In this document: one piece after another, positions 17,765 to 26,130 of the stretch
Numbering within the stretch: the stretch's first letter is position 1
How the letters are laid out: every line of letters starts with the position of its first letter
Assembly: GCA_040394475.1 (NCBI GenBank)
Contig: JBEBSD010000007.1
Coordinates: 71,295 to 135,294, forward strand
From: JBEBSD01 sp040394475
GTDB lineage: Bacteria; Bacteroidota; Bacteroidia; Cytophagales; Spirosomataceae
Length of the DNA: 64,000 nucleotides
Direction: 5' to 3'
Translations under genes and position numbers: made by a program
Notes under the pieces: model-generated
Database searches by the model: none
What the model was told of the DNA's origin: nothing
What the model saw: the letters and a program-made list of their open reading frames with translations, nothing else

Positions 17765-18919
17765 ATGGCTAAGAAAAGAGATTATTACGAGGTACTTGGT
17801 ATCAGTAAAGGAGCCACGGCCGATGAAATCAAAAAAGCCTACCGGAAACTCGCCGTACAGTTCCACCCGGACAAAAATCCGGGAGACCATGCAGCGGAAG
17901 AGAAGTTTAAGGAGGCTGCAGAAGCCTATAGCATCCTGAGTGACGATACCAAACGCCAGCGTTATGATCAGTTTGGCCATGCCGGCATGGGAGGCGCCGG
18001 GGCCGGAGCCGGTGGTTTTGGCGGCGGGTTTACCATGGAGGATATCTTTTCACAATTCGGCGATATTTTCGGCGGGAGCGGCAGCCCGTTTGGCGATATG
18101 TTCGGCAATGGCGGCGGTCAGCGCAGACGGAAAGGGTCTGATTTGCGGATCAAACTGAAGCTGAACCTCAAAGAGATCGCCAATGGGGTGGAGAAAAAAA
18201 TCAAAGTAAAACGGCATGTGACGTGTACTGCCTGCTCGGGCAATGGCGCAAAGAATGGAACAAGCCTATCTAATTGCAGTACTTGTAACGGCTCGGGCCA
18301 GGTCCGGAAGGTGGTTAATACGATGCTCGGACAAATGGTCTCTACCAGTACCTGTCCTACCTGTAATGGTGACGGTAAAATTGTCACCGATCGTTGCGAA
18401 GTGTGTGCGGGTGAAGGACGGATGCTGCAGGATGATATGATTTCCCTGAATATTCCGGGAGGAGTGGGAGAAGGAATGCAATTGTCGATGTCAGGAAAAG
18501 GCAATGCCCCGGTACGCGGCGGTGTGCCCGGCGATCTGCTGATTGTCATCGAGGAGGAGGAAGACGAATTCCTGAAACGGGACGGTTCCAATGTGGTATA
18601 CGACATGCACCTCAACTTTGCCGACGCCGCCTTAGGAACGGCTGTAGAGATTCCGACCATAGACGGAAAGGCGCGGATCACGGTGGAGGCCGGTACGCAA
18701 CCCGGTAAAATCCTTCGCCTTAAAGGCAAAGGAATCAAAGATATTAACGGTTACGGCCGGGGCGACCAGCTGGTCCATGTAAATGTATGGACCCCCCAGC
18801 AGCTTTCCCCGGAAGAACGGACCATTCTGGAAAAGTTCCGGACGGCTCCCAACTTCACCCCCAAACCGGGAGCGAATGAAAAGGGTTTCTTTGAGAAAAT
18901 GAAAGACTTTTTCCACTGA
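17765..18919 (+). CDS. dnaJ: Chaperone protein DnaJ
   Basis: 384 residues with full type I layout: J domain with HPD at residues 34-36, a glycine/phenylalanine-rich region (about residues 75-120), four zinc-binding CxxCxGxG repeats (CTACSGNG, CSTCNGSG, CPTCNGDG, CEVCAGEG; about residues 155-225), and the C-terminal client-binding domains. Delivers unfolded proteins to DnaK and stimulates its ATPase. It is the second gene of the grpE-dnaJ pair and is followed by an intrinsic terminator. Confidence 0.97.
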   Translation: MAKKRDYYEVLGISKGATADEIKKAYRKLAVQFHPDKNPGDHAAEEKFKEAAEAYSILSDDTKRQRYDQFGHAGMGGAGAGAGGFGGGFTMEDIFSQFGDIFGGSGSPFGDMFGNGGGQRRRKGSDLRIKLKLNLKEIANGVEKKIKVKRHVTCTACSGNGAKNGTSLSNCSTCNGSGQVRKVVNTMLGQMVSTSTCPTCNGDGKIVTDRCEVCAGEGRMLQDDMISLNIPGGVGEGMQLSMSGKGNAPVRGGVPGDLLIVIEEEEDEFLKRDGSNVVYDMHLNFADAALGTAVEIPTIDGKARITVEAGTQPGKILRLKGKGIKDINGYGRGDQLVHVNVWTPQQLSPEERTILEKFRTAPNFTPKPGANEKGFFEKMKDFFH

Positions 18920-18942
18920 CAGGTACCTGTCGGATCATATTG

Positions 18943-18979
18943 AAGGCTTGTTTCGTTTCGGCGGTGCAGGCCTTTTTTT
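18943..18979 (+). terminator. Rho-independent terminator after dnaJ
   Basis: AAGGCTTG (18943-18950) pairs with CAGGCCTT (18967-18974) with one G-U pair, and runs into a stretch of seven T (18973-18979). It lies 24 bases after the dnaJ stop. Confidence 0.8.
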
Positions 18980-18985
18980 ATGACC

Positions 18986-19495
18986 GGAGGGTGAGCGGAG
19001 TCGAACCCGTATATGGAGACGGATTTTTGGGGAATGGGGAATGGGCAACGGGGAATGGGGAACGGGAGGGTGAGCAGAGTCGAACCCGTTTATGGAGACG
19101 AATTTTTACGGGAACGAGGACCGGTGACCGGAGGGTGAGCAGAGTCGAACCCGTATATGGAGACGAATTTTAGGGGAATGGGGAATGGGGAACGGGGAAC
19201 AGGAGGGTGAGCAGAGTCGAACCCGTATATGGAGACGGATTTTAGGGGAACGGGGAACGGGGAACGGGGAACGGAGGGTGAGCAGAGTCGAACCCGTATA
19301 TGGAGACGGATTTTTAGGGAATGGGGAATGGGGAACCGGAGGGTGAGCAGAGTCGAACCCGTTTATGGAGACGGATTTTTAGGGGAACGGGGAATGGGGA
19401 ACGGGAGGGTGAGCAGAGTCGAACCCGTTTATGGAGACGGATTTTTACGGGAACGGGGAACAGTGACCGGACGGTGAGCGGAGTCGAACCCGGGA
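18986..19495. repeat. Compound tandem array: eight REP-like elements joined by heptamer runs
   Basis: Eight copies of a 22-base element GGGTGAGCRGAGTCGAACCCGT begin at 18989, 19068, 19133, 19205, 19276, 19341, 19407 and 19472. After each of the first seven comes TATGGAGACGRATTTT and then a run of the heptamers GGGGAAC/GGGGAAT. Spacings are 79, 65, 72, 71, 65, 66 and 65 bases, close to 65 plus multiples of 7, so the copies differ mainly in the number of heptamers. The first and last copies share GAGCGGAG and a TGACCGGA lead-in; the six inner ones have GAGCAGAG. The open frames across it are repeat translations, not genes. Confidence 0.95.
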
Positions 19496-19515
19496 CTTTC
19501 AGCGGGATGCATCAA

Positions 19516-19554
19516 AATCCCCTCTGAGTGGATGGTTGCCAGACAGAGGGGATT
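19516..19554 (-). terminator. Hairpin terminator for the FAD oxidoreductase pair (minus strand)
   Basis: AATCCCCTCTG (19516-19526) and CAGAGGGGATT (19544-19554) are an exact 11-bp inverted repeat with a 17-base loop. Read on the minus strand the stem ends in ATTTTG, a short T-run, 24 bases after the stop of the oxidoreductase gene. Confidence 0.65.
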
Positions 19555-19577
19555 GTAAAAGCCGGCAGCAGGGGAAT

Positions 19578-21236
19578 TTAGGGCGCCGGTTGCTCCAGAC
19601 GCTGCTTATCGTTGAGCAGTTGTTCCCGCAGTTCGTTGTAGGCTATATCCTGGACAGCACTGTTTTTGTCGATGGCCATCACGGCTGCGGTAGCAGCGCT
19701 CTGTCCGAGGATCATAAATACCGGTTCCATACGGATGGAGCCGAAAGCAATATGGGAGCTCGAGATGCAGATCGGTACCAGCAGGTTCTGACATTCCTCT
19801 TTTTTGGGGACCAGGGCGCCGTAGGAGATTTGATAGGGCTTGGGCACCTTCACCCCTATATCTCCTTCGTTCTGTACAAAGCCATCGGGTTTGATATAAC
19901 GCTGGGCATTGTGGGAATCGAGGGTATAAGAGCCCATCCCTACGGGATTCCCAACCTCCTTTTTGCCTAAAGTTTCATGTTCGGTCATGACCTCCATTCC
20001 GATCATCCTGCGGGCTTCCCGGATATACAGCTGATGCGGCCAGTTACCGTTGTCCGTGAATTCGTCTTTCGGTAATCCCCAGGTATTGAACGCTTCCTGC
20101 ACGTCAGCCGGAATACGGGAATCATTGGCAATGAAATACATCAATCCTTTCTGGTAGCGTTCATGATCCTGAATGATCGCTTTCCGGCGCTCGTAGGAGG
20201 CCTCCGGGTAGTCGTAGTTTGCCCCGATGTAGTCGGTACTGAAAGGACCGTGGTTGTTCGTGTCGGTTTTCCGGTTGGGAATAGGATCGTACTTCCGGAA
20301 AGTTTCCCGCCAGCCGCTGTCAAAAACACGCGCAAGCAGCTCGTAACGGCTGGAATCATAGCCCTCAGGGCGTGGAAAAGGGATCCGGTTGTCGGGATTG
20401 TTGCTCAGGCACATCCGGAAGCAGTAAGCCTGGATCCGGTGGTCTCCTTCTCCTTTGACGCCCGGATCCTCCGTGGAGATTTCCGGCAGGACGCCGCTGG
20501 AGGGATCACCGGGAATTTTGTAAGGACTGATCGCACTTTTGAACCAATGATCATGATGGAGTACACCCGTCTGGATCCCGTTCCATTCTTCTCCATATAC
20601 ACTGTTTGCTTCCCGTCCTACATGGTAACTGACGCCGGCAGATGCCATCAAATCGCCTTCATAGGTAGCATCGATAAACATCTTCCCGGTAAACGTTTTG
20701 CCGCTCAGCGTCGTGATAGCGGTGATTTTACCATCCGTGGTTTCCACACCGGTTTCCCGGTCCAGCCATTCATCCCGCAATACCGTAATGTTGTATTCCT
20801 TTACAAAATCTTCAAAAACTTTTTCGGCAACGTGCGGTTCAAAGATCCACATAGTCCGTTCAGCGCCGTCCATGGCCGGTGTTCCCTGCCCCTTGTTGCC
20901 GTATTCTTCCTTTTTCTGCCATTTCCAGGCTTCATCGGAATCGTAATGCTGGAAAACGCGGTGATAAAACTCACGGGATAGCCCGCCGATAACCGATTTA
21001 TTGCCGGTATCCGTAAAGCCCAGCCCGCCGGAGGATAACCCTCCCAGGTGAATGTCGGGCGAAACCACAATGACGGATTTGCCCATTTGCGCGACTTGAA
21101 CGGCGGCTGTTACCGCGGCAGAGGTGCCGCCGTAGACGATGACGTCCGCATCGTAATCGCCTGAACTGTTATTTTTTGGGGTACACGAAACCGTTATTCC
21201 CAGGAACAACAGCATGATAAAAACTACTTTTTGCAT
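19578..21236 (-). CDS. FAD-dependent oxidoreductase, lipoprotein (short paralogue)
   Basis: 552 residues. Signal peptide with lipobox (ITVSC, Cys18), so a membrane-anchored periplasmic or surface protein. The dinucleotide fold begins with DVIVYGGTSAAVTAAVQVAQMGKSV (described here as residues 29-53) and continues with HLGGLSSGGLG, as in the FAD_oxidored family (PF12831) of secreted Bacteroidota flavoproteins. The reaction is unknown; members often sit near polysaccharide genes. It starts 25 bases after the longer paralogue ends, so they form an operon. Compared with that paralogue it lacks the C-terminal beta domain. Confidence 0.85.
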   Translation of the reverse strand: MQKVVFIMLLFLGITVSCTPKNNSSGDYDADVIVYGGTSAAVTAAVQVAQMGKSVIVVSPDIHLGGLSSGGLGFTDTGNKSVIGGLSREFYHRVFQHYDSDEAWKWQKKEEYGNKGQGTPAMDGAERTMWIFEPHVAEKVFEDFVKEYNITVLRDEWLDRETGVETTDGKITAITTLSGKTFTGKMFIDATYEGDLMASAGVSYHVGREANSVYGEEWNGIQTGVLHHDHWFKSAISPYKIPGDPSSGVLPEISTEDPGVKGEGDHRIQAYCFRMCLSNNPDNRIPFPRPEGYDSSRYELLARVFDSGWRETFRKYDPIPNRKTDTNNHGPFSTDYIGANYDYPEASYERRKAIIQDHERYQKGLMYFIANDSRIPADVQEAFNTWGLPKDEFTDNGNWPHQLYIREARRMIGMEVMTEHETLGKKEVGNPVGMGSYTLDSHNAQRYIKPDGFVQNEGDIGVKVPKPYQISYGALVPKKEECQNLLVPICISSSHIAFGSIRMEPVFMILGQSAATAAVMAIDKNSAVQDIAYNELREQLLNDKQRLEQPAP

Positions 21237-21261
21237 AGAAAGTAAGGATTAGGTAAATCAA

Positions 21262-23298
21262 TTAATTGGTTGTGTTGGATTCCGGCACCCATAAAACGGC
21301 GTCTGCAACGATGGCATTATCGGCATCCCGGGTGGTAATTTCTACATACGCATTTTCCCCCATTGGCAGTTCGTACGTTCCAAGGGCTACCCATTCTCCC
21401 GAAGTCTGGCCAATCACCACGATATCAGAGGCGTTTATAAGTACCGGTTGTTGTTCTTTGCCGTCAAATATCGTTACATTAATTTGATTTGACAGGGTTT
21501 GTATTCTGGTGAAATACGCATAAGTGCGATATTTTCCTGCTTTTTGTACCAGGGGCGTGAAACGTATGCTGCCAACGTCGCTGTTGTCATTCTTCTCTGC
21601 GACAAGATAGGACCGGCCGTACCCTCCCCGGCGGACAGCCCAATTTCCGGTTACCTGTACCTGCAGGCTGTCGTCGTTATCGACGAGTAATTCAGGGGTG
21701 CTGCCATCCATTAGCGGATTGCTTCTGAGCTGCTGTTGTAAACCGGCAATGTCTACTGCTTGCACCGGACTGCCGGCATCCACCGCCATTGCAGCTGCTA
21801 CTCCCGCTGATTGGGCAAGCACCATGAACACCGGTTCCATCCGGATGGAACCGAAGGCAATGTGGGTAGCGGAAAGCGCCACGGGTACCAGCAGGTTGGT
21901 GCATTCGGACGCTTTAGGCGTCAGGGCACGGTAGGAAATGGGAAAAGGCGGGAAGCCGCCCACTTCCACGTTCCCTTCATTTTTAACCATTCCGTTTACC
22001 ACAATACGCTGTGTGTTGTGGCTGTCCATTGTATAGGCTGCCATTCCCACGGCGTCGGTTACGACTATGTCGCCACGACAATTGTGCTCGGTCATGACAT
22101 AGTCGCCGACCATCCGGCGACCTTCACGGATATAGAGCTGCGGGGTGAAGTGGTGGTTGTCCTTGTATTCATCTTTCGGGTATCCCCATTTGGCGACTTC
22201 ATTCCGGAGGGTATCGGGTACTCTCGGATCTGTTTGCATGAAGTAAAGCAGCCCCTGGGTGTAGGACAGGTGTTCTGCATAGATTTCTGCCCGTTCTTCG
22301 TGGGATGCTTCCGCCCAGGTATGGCTGTGACCGATCATATCAGTCGAAAATCCGCCCCGGTTGTTGATATCCGTTTTCCGTCCGGGCATCGGGCTCCAGA
22401 TGAAATACTGGTTGAGCGCCCGCATGGCGGGTTGAGCTTCCAGGAGCCGTGCCAGTAATTCGTATTTCGCAGGGTCATAGTCATCCGGCCGGGTGATCGG
22501 AAGCTGATTTTCCGTGCTGTCGGTTAAGCAGATCCTGAAATTGTAGGCCTGAACCAGCTTATCCCCAGAGCCGGTCGGGGTGACATGCTGACGACTGATT
22601 CCCCAAATAAGACCGCTGGCAGTGTCTCCGGGGATTTTGTAAGGACTAACCCCGTCCGGAAACTGGTGCCAGCCGGATTGCTTATGATATTCGGGAAGCT
22701 GGAAACCGCTCAAGGTTTCATCGTAGTCGGCATTATCCTCCCGCCCCACGAAATAAGACACTCCCGCCAACGGAAGAAGGTCGCCTTCATAGGTGCAGTC
22801 CAGGAAGACTTTTCCCCGGATCGTTTGCGGGGTTCCTTCCTCACCCAGTGTATTGACAAGGGTAACCGATTCGATCGTGGTCTGGTTTTTCTGTACCTGT
22901 GCGATACGTTTATTGTATATCACGGGAATAGCGCCTTCCCTGAGGTACTCCCGGAATATTTTTTCGGCCATCGACGGCTCAAATGTCCATGATTCAAACC
23001 GGCCGTAAGCCTTTCCCAGCTTCCGGTAAAATTCCCTGCTGAGACCGGTCACTACGTACTTGTTGCCGATGTCGGTTTGACCCAACCCTCCGGAAGACAA
23101 TCCGCCGATGTGGTCGTTGGGATTAATAATCAGTACGGATTTACCCATTTTTTTGGCGGTATAGGCAGCCATAACCCCGGCGGAAGTTCCGCCGTATACG
23201 ATGACGTCGTATTTATCTCCGGATCTGGAAGACTGACAGGAAAAGAAAGTATACCATACCAACACCGAAAACAACGACCAAATAGTGATTCGCTTCAT
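21262..23298 (-). CDS. FAD-dependent oxidoreductase with golvesin-like C-terminal domain
   Basis: 678 residues, first gene of a two-gene operon with the shorter paralogue. Signal peptide with lipobox (YTFFSC, Cys21). FAD-binding fold at YDVIVYGGTSAGVMAAYTAK and HIGGLSSGGLGQTD. The last 130 residues or so (from DNDDSLQVQVTGNW to the end) resemble the golvesin/xanthan-lyase-type beta domain, which in other proteins serves as a carbohydrate- or surface-binding module. A secreted flavoenzyme acting on a glycan or glycan-derived substrate is possible but is inference. Confidence 0.85.
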   Translation of the reverse strand: MKRITIWSLFSVLVWYTFFSCQSSRSGDKYDVIVYGGTSAGVMAAYTAKKMGKSVLIINPNDHIGGLSSGGLGQTDIGNKYVVTGLSREFYRKLGKAYGRFESWTFEPSMAEKIFREYLREGAIPVIYNKRIAQVQKNQTTIESVTLVNTLGEEGTPQTIRGKVFLDCTYEGDLLPLAGVSYFVGREDNADYDETLSGFQLPEYHKQSGWHQFPDGVSPYKIPGDTASGLIWGISRQHVTPTGSGDKLVQAYNFRICLTDSTENQLPITRPDDYDPAKYELLARLLEAQPAMRALNQYFIWSPMPGRKTDINNRGGFSTDMIGHSHTWAEASHEERAEIYAEHLSYTQGLLYFMQTDPRVPDTLRNEVAKWGYPKDEYKDNHHFTPQLYIREGRRMVGDYVMTEHNCRGDIVVTDAVGMAAYTMDSHNTQRIVVNGMVKNEGNVEVGGFPPFPISYRALTPKASECTNLLVPVALSATHIAFGSIRMEPVFMVLAQSAGVAAAMAVDAGSPVQAVDIAGLQQQLRSNPLMDGSTPELLVDNDDSLQVQVTGNWAVRRGGYGRSYLVAEKNDNSDVGSIRFTPLVQKAGKYRTYAYFTRIQTLSNQINVTIFDGKEQQPVLINASDIVVIGQTSGEWVALGTYELPMGENAYVEITTRDADNAIVADAVLWVPESNTTN

Positions 23299-23680
23299 AA
23301 AATCTAACGTAAGGTTTTAATGCAATATAAAAAGGTAATGTTCTAACTCTTTACTCATTTATATCAAAGTACGACTAATTGATTATTAGCTAATTGGTAT
23401 GCGTTTCCGTGTTAAAACCTAACATCCGATTGCTGGCATCCGATTGCTGACGTCTTTACGTTCATGGCAAGCCTGTCTTTCGACGGGCGGTTCGCCGCGC
23501 GATGACTCGTCGTTGGTTCGTCATGGTGAGCCCGTCGAACCACGAACCACGGGATTTCATCTGAATTATTAACGGTCCGGATACCCGGAATTCTTAAAAC
23601 TTTCTCTACTTTCGCTTCCCGACGATGGGTAATCGCGAAATTTGCCCTGAAATTACTAATTCTGACGTATAAGAGCTATT
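23299..23680. other. Intergenic stretch with period-7 and REP-like elements
   Basis: No gene seen. It holds a short heptamer-register repeat (ATCCGATTGCTGGC then ATCCGATTGCTGAC, a 14-base unit, at about 23424-23450), one REP-like element at 23525-23541 enclosed in a longer stem (TGGTTCGT at 23514-23521, complement at 23542-23549), and a weak promoter-like TACTTTCG at about 23608 ahead of fabG. Confidence 0.6.
23514..23549. repeat. REP-like stem-loop element
   Basis: Core GGTGAGCCCGTCGAACC (23525-23541) has stem GGT/ACC and the interior GAG...GTCGA shared with the copies at 18989-19490 and 24437-24480. It is enclosed by an outer perfect 8-bp stem, TGGTTCGT and ACGAACCA. Confidence 0.7.
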
Positions 23681-24412
23681 ATGAACTGTGCTTTGATAAC
23701 CGGTGCCTCCAGGGGACTTGGCAAGGCCATAGCAATCCGGCTGGCAAAAGACCTGGGATTGTATGTGTTACTCAATTATGCTTCCAGTCACGAAGCGGCA
23801 GCGGCGGTACTTGCAACCATCAGGGAGGCCGGAGGTGACGGTGAATTGCTGCCGTTCCGGGTCGAGCACAAGGAGGATGTGGACCGTGTGCTGACCCAAT
23901 GGCGGGAGGCAAATCCGGATAAATTTATCGAAGTGCTGGTCAACAACGCCGGGATTACCCGTGACGGCCTGCTGATGTGGATGCCTGAACAGGATTGGGA
24001 TGACGTGGTAGCGATCTCGGTGAAAGGGATGTTCAACGTGACGCAGCAGGTGATCCAGCAAATGCTCCGCAAGCGTACCGGGCGGATTGTCAATATCGCA
24101 TCGTTGTCGGGATTAAAGGGAGTTGCCGGTCAAACGAACTATTCCGCAGCGAAGGGGGCAATGATTGCGGCCACCAAATCGCTTGCACAGGAAGTAGCCA
24201 AGCGAAAAATTACCGTAAATGCAGTGGCTCCGGGCTTTATCCGAAGTGATATGACCAGTGAACTGGATGAAGACGCGTTGAAACAGCTGGTGCCCATGGG
24301 ACGTTTTGGAGAGGCAGAGGAAGTCGCGCATCTGGTGAGTTTCCTGGCATCCGGGAAAGCGGCTTACATTACCGGAGAAGTCATTAATATCAATGGGGGT
24401 ATTCATTCGTAA
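23681..24412 (+). CDS. fabG: 3-oxoacyl-ACP reductase FabG (SDR family)
   Basis: 243 residues, the FabG length. Cofactor motif TGASRGLG at residues 7-14, NNAGITRDG about residues 87-95, catalytic serine in NIASLSG and the YSAAK pair with Tyr and Lys (about residues 151-155), then NAVAPGFI. Reduces 3-oxoacyl-ACP to 3-hydroxyacyl-ACP with NADPH. No other fatty-acid or flexirubin genes are near, so it may be a second copy serving another acyl pathway; the general SDR fold leaves that open. Confidence 0.82.
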   Translation: MNCALITGASRGLGKAIAIRLAKDLGLYVLLNYASSHEAAAAVLATIREAGGDGELLPFRVEHKEDVDRVLTQWREANPDKFIEVLVNNAGITRDGLLMWMPEQDWDDVVAISVKGMFNVTQQVIQQMLRKRTGRIVNIASLSGLKGVAGQTNYSAAKGAMIAATKSLAQEVAKRKITVNAVAPGFIRSDMTSELDEDALKQLVPMGRFGEAEEVAHLVSFLASGKAAYITGEVININGGIHS

Positions 24413-24436
24413 AATAGTGATCGCGTACCATCTCGT

Positions 24437-24480
24437 CACCCTGGCTCGTCGAAGGGTTGTCACCCTGAGATGTCGAAGGG
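24437..24480. repeat. Tandem pair of REP-like elements
   Basis: CACCCTGGCTCGTCGAAGGG (24437-24456) and CACCCTGAGATGTCGAAGGG (24461-24480), 24 bases apart. Stem CCCT/AGGG encloses the interior ending in GTCGA, as in the array at 18986-19495 where the stem is GGGT/ACCC instead. They lie just after fabG. Confidence 0.8.
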
Positions 24481-24576
24481 CTACTTCGCCTGCTATTTAT
24501 ATTTTCAAATCCGCCGTCATGATCTTGATTTATTGAAGATTGATTTGTATTTTTCCTAAAAAAAACGGAAAAGATT

Positions 24577-25011
24577 ATGAATATCTTTGAGAAAATCGGG
24601 CATTGGGGTGATCGTCATCACCCGGCCTGGCTGGATGCCGTCAGAATAGTACTGGGAAGTTTTCTGTTTGTTAAGGGGATCGGGTTTATTTCGGATACGG
24701 CCCGGCTGAAACAATTGGTAGAAGGGGTCCGGTTGGATCTCGTGCCTGTCATGGGGGTTCATTACGTCGCTTTCAGCCATATTTTCGGAGGCTTTCTGAT
24801 TGCGTTGGGCGTGATGACCAGGATGGCAAGTATCCTGCAGATTCCCATTTTGCTGATCGCCGTCTTTTTTGTGAATATCCGGAATGGTTTTTCCTACCTG
24901 AATTCCGAATTATGGCTTTCCGTCCTGACACTTATGCTGGTGATGATGTTCAGTGTCATTGGCTCCGGCCGGGTGTCTGTCGATGAATGGATGCGTAAAC
25001 ACCCGCATTGA
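24577..25011 (+). CDS. DoxX family membrane protein
   Basis: 144 residues with four predicted membrane helices (for example LDAVRIVLGSFLFVKGIGFI, AFSHIFGGFLIALGVMTRM, ILLIAVFFVNIRNGF and LTLMLVMMFSVIGSGRVS). The DoxX-like fold is shared with subunits of quinol-linked enzymes and with many proteins of unknown function. It stands alone between fabG and a convergent SDR gene, so no function can be assigned. Confidence 0.75.
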   Translation: MNIFEKIGHWGDRHHPAWLDAVRIVLGSFLFVKGIGFISDTARLKQLVEGVRLDLVPVMGVHYVAFSHIFGGFLIALGVMTRMASILQIPILLIAVFFVNIRNGFSYLNSELWLSVLTLMLVMMFSVIGSGRVSVDEWMRKHPH

Positions 25012-25065
25012 CGACAGGTTCCACCGGCGACACTCGGGAGAGTGTATCACCGTAGCGTGCAGGTG

Positions 25066-25872
25066 TTATCCGGGAATGTTCTTCCGAACCTGGTCAAACA
25101 GGAGCGCGGGAAAAAAACGTTTCAGGTAAATGGCGGCAACTTCTTTCAATCCTCCGATATAAATCTCCTTTTTGTTTTTTTGAACGGCATTTAAAATAGT
25201 GGCCGCACAGGTTTCCGGCGGGATGCCCCGGGCCTGGTTCGAATCCATTTTGCCATAGGTAGTGCCGCCTTCACTCAAGGCATTCAGCGAAATATTGGTA
25301 CGAATATAGCCCGGACAAACCGTGGTCACCCGGATGTTGTCCGGGTAGCATTCCGCACGGAGGGAATCATAAAATCCGTGGAGGGCGTGCTTTCCGGCAT
25401 TGTAACCGGAGCGCATGATGGTCCCGATTTTTCCTGCAACGCTGCTCATAATAATAAAATGGCCGGATTTCCGGGAAAGCATGTGCGGCAAAACGGCTTT
25501 GGTGAGCGCAACGGTGCTGAAGAAATTGACGTTCATCAACGTTTGATAAACCGTAAAGTCGGTATCCCTGATATAAGATCGCTGACTGATTCCGGCATTA
25601 TGAACCATGATGTCGATTTGTCCGAACCGGGCAATCACCTGTCGGACCAGTTCCGGAGCATTGTCAAAGTCAGTGACATCGGCGGGCAGCAGCAGGCAGT
25701 CGGCATCGCCGAGCCCGGCTTCCTGCTGCACCCGCTCCAGCTCCTCCATGCGCCTGGCCGTTAATACAAGGCTCGCTCCGGCGCGGGCAAATGCTTTCAC
25801 CAGGGCCTCTCCGATCCCCGCCGATGCGCCGGTAATCCAGACGATTTTTCCTTTGTAGAATTCTTGTGACAT
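25066..25872 (-). CDS. SDR family oxidoreductase
   Basis: 268 residues. Cofactor motif TGASAGIG at residues 14-21, HNAGIS (about residues 91-96), catalytic Ser in MSSVAGKIG and YNAGK (Tyr and Lys, about residues 157-161), then TVCPGYI. The pattern is that of classical short-chain dehydrogenases of the DltE/YqjQ type, which are NAD(P)-dependent and act on various alcohols and ketones. The substrate is unknown. The start codon is followed upstream (higher coordinates) by the long heptamer array at 25886-26116. Confidence 0.8.
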   Translation of the reverse strand: MSQEFYKGKIVWITGASAGIGEALVKAFARAGASLVLTARRMEELERVQQEAGLGDADCLLLPADVTDFDNAPELVRQVIARFGQIDIMVHNAGISQRSYIRDTDFTVYQTLMNVNFFSTVALTKAVLPHMLSRKSGHFIIMSSVAGKIGTIMRSGYNAGKHALHGFYDSLRAECYPDNIRVTTVCPGYIRTNISLNALSEGGTTYGKMDSNQARGIPPETCAATILNAVQKNKKEIYIGGLKEVAAIYLKRFFPALLFDQVRKNIPG

Positions 25873-25885
25873 GTGGTTAGCGGCT

Positions 25886-26116
25886 TTTCGGTTGTCGGAG
25901 ATCGGCTGTCAGCTGTCAGAGATCGGCTATCAGCTTTCGGCTTTCGGAGATCGGCTGTCGGCTGTCAGAGATCGGCTATCAGCTATCAGCTTTCGGCTGT
26001 CAGAGATCGGCTATCAGCTATCAGCTTTCGGCTTTCGGCTTTCGGAGATCAGCTTTCGGAGATTGGCTTTCGGCTGTCAAAAATCGTAATTCGTCAATCG
26101 TAATTCGTCAATCCGA
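25886..26116. repeat. Long period-7 tandem array, 33 units in one register
   Basis: Thirty-three consecutive 7-bp units from 25886 to 26116 with no break in register. The first 28 follow NNTCNGN (TATCAGC, TTTCGGC, TGTCAGA, GATCGGC and variants); TGTCAAA at 26075-26081 is a transition, and the last units are AATCGTA, ATTCGTC, AATCGTA, ATTCGTC, AATCCGA. It lies between two minus-strand genes. Open frames across it (plus strand, repeated LSAISFR-like peptides) are translations of the repeat. Confidence 0.97.
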
Positions 26117-26130
26117 AACCGTAAACAAAA

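Noticed and set aside
18989..19495. GTTCGA in the array read on the minus strand looks like a tRNA T-arm
   Set aside because: The bases on each side of the TTCGA loop do not form a 5-bp T-stem and no acceptor or anticodon arm can be built.
18989..19495. CRISPR array
   Set aside because: The spacers between copies are themselves repetitive heptamers, not unique sequence, and no cas gene is near.
18940..19527. Three open frames across the compound array
   Set aside because: They repeat VSRVEPVYGDGF-type peptides that only reflect the 65-79 bp repeat; not a gene.
25871..26103. Two overlapping plus-strand open frames of over 70 residues
   Set aside because: Their peptides (LSAISFR-type repeats) are direct translations of the heptamer array; no start signal or family.
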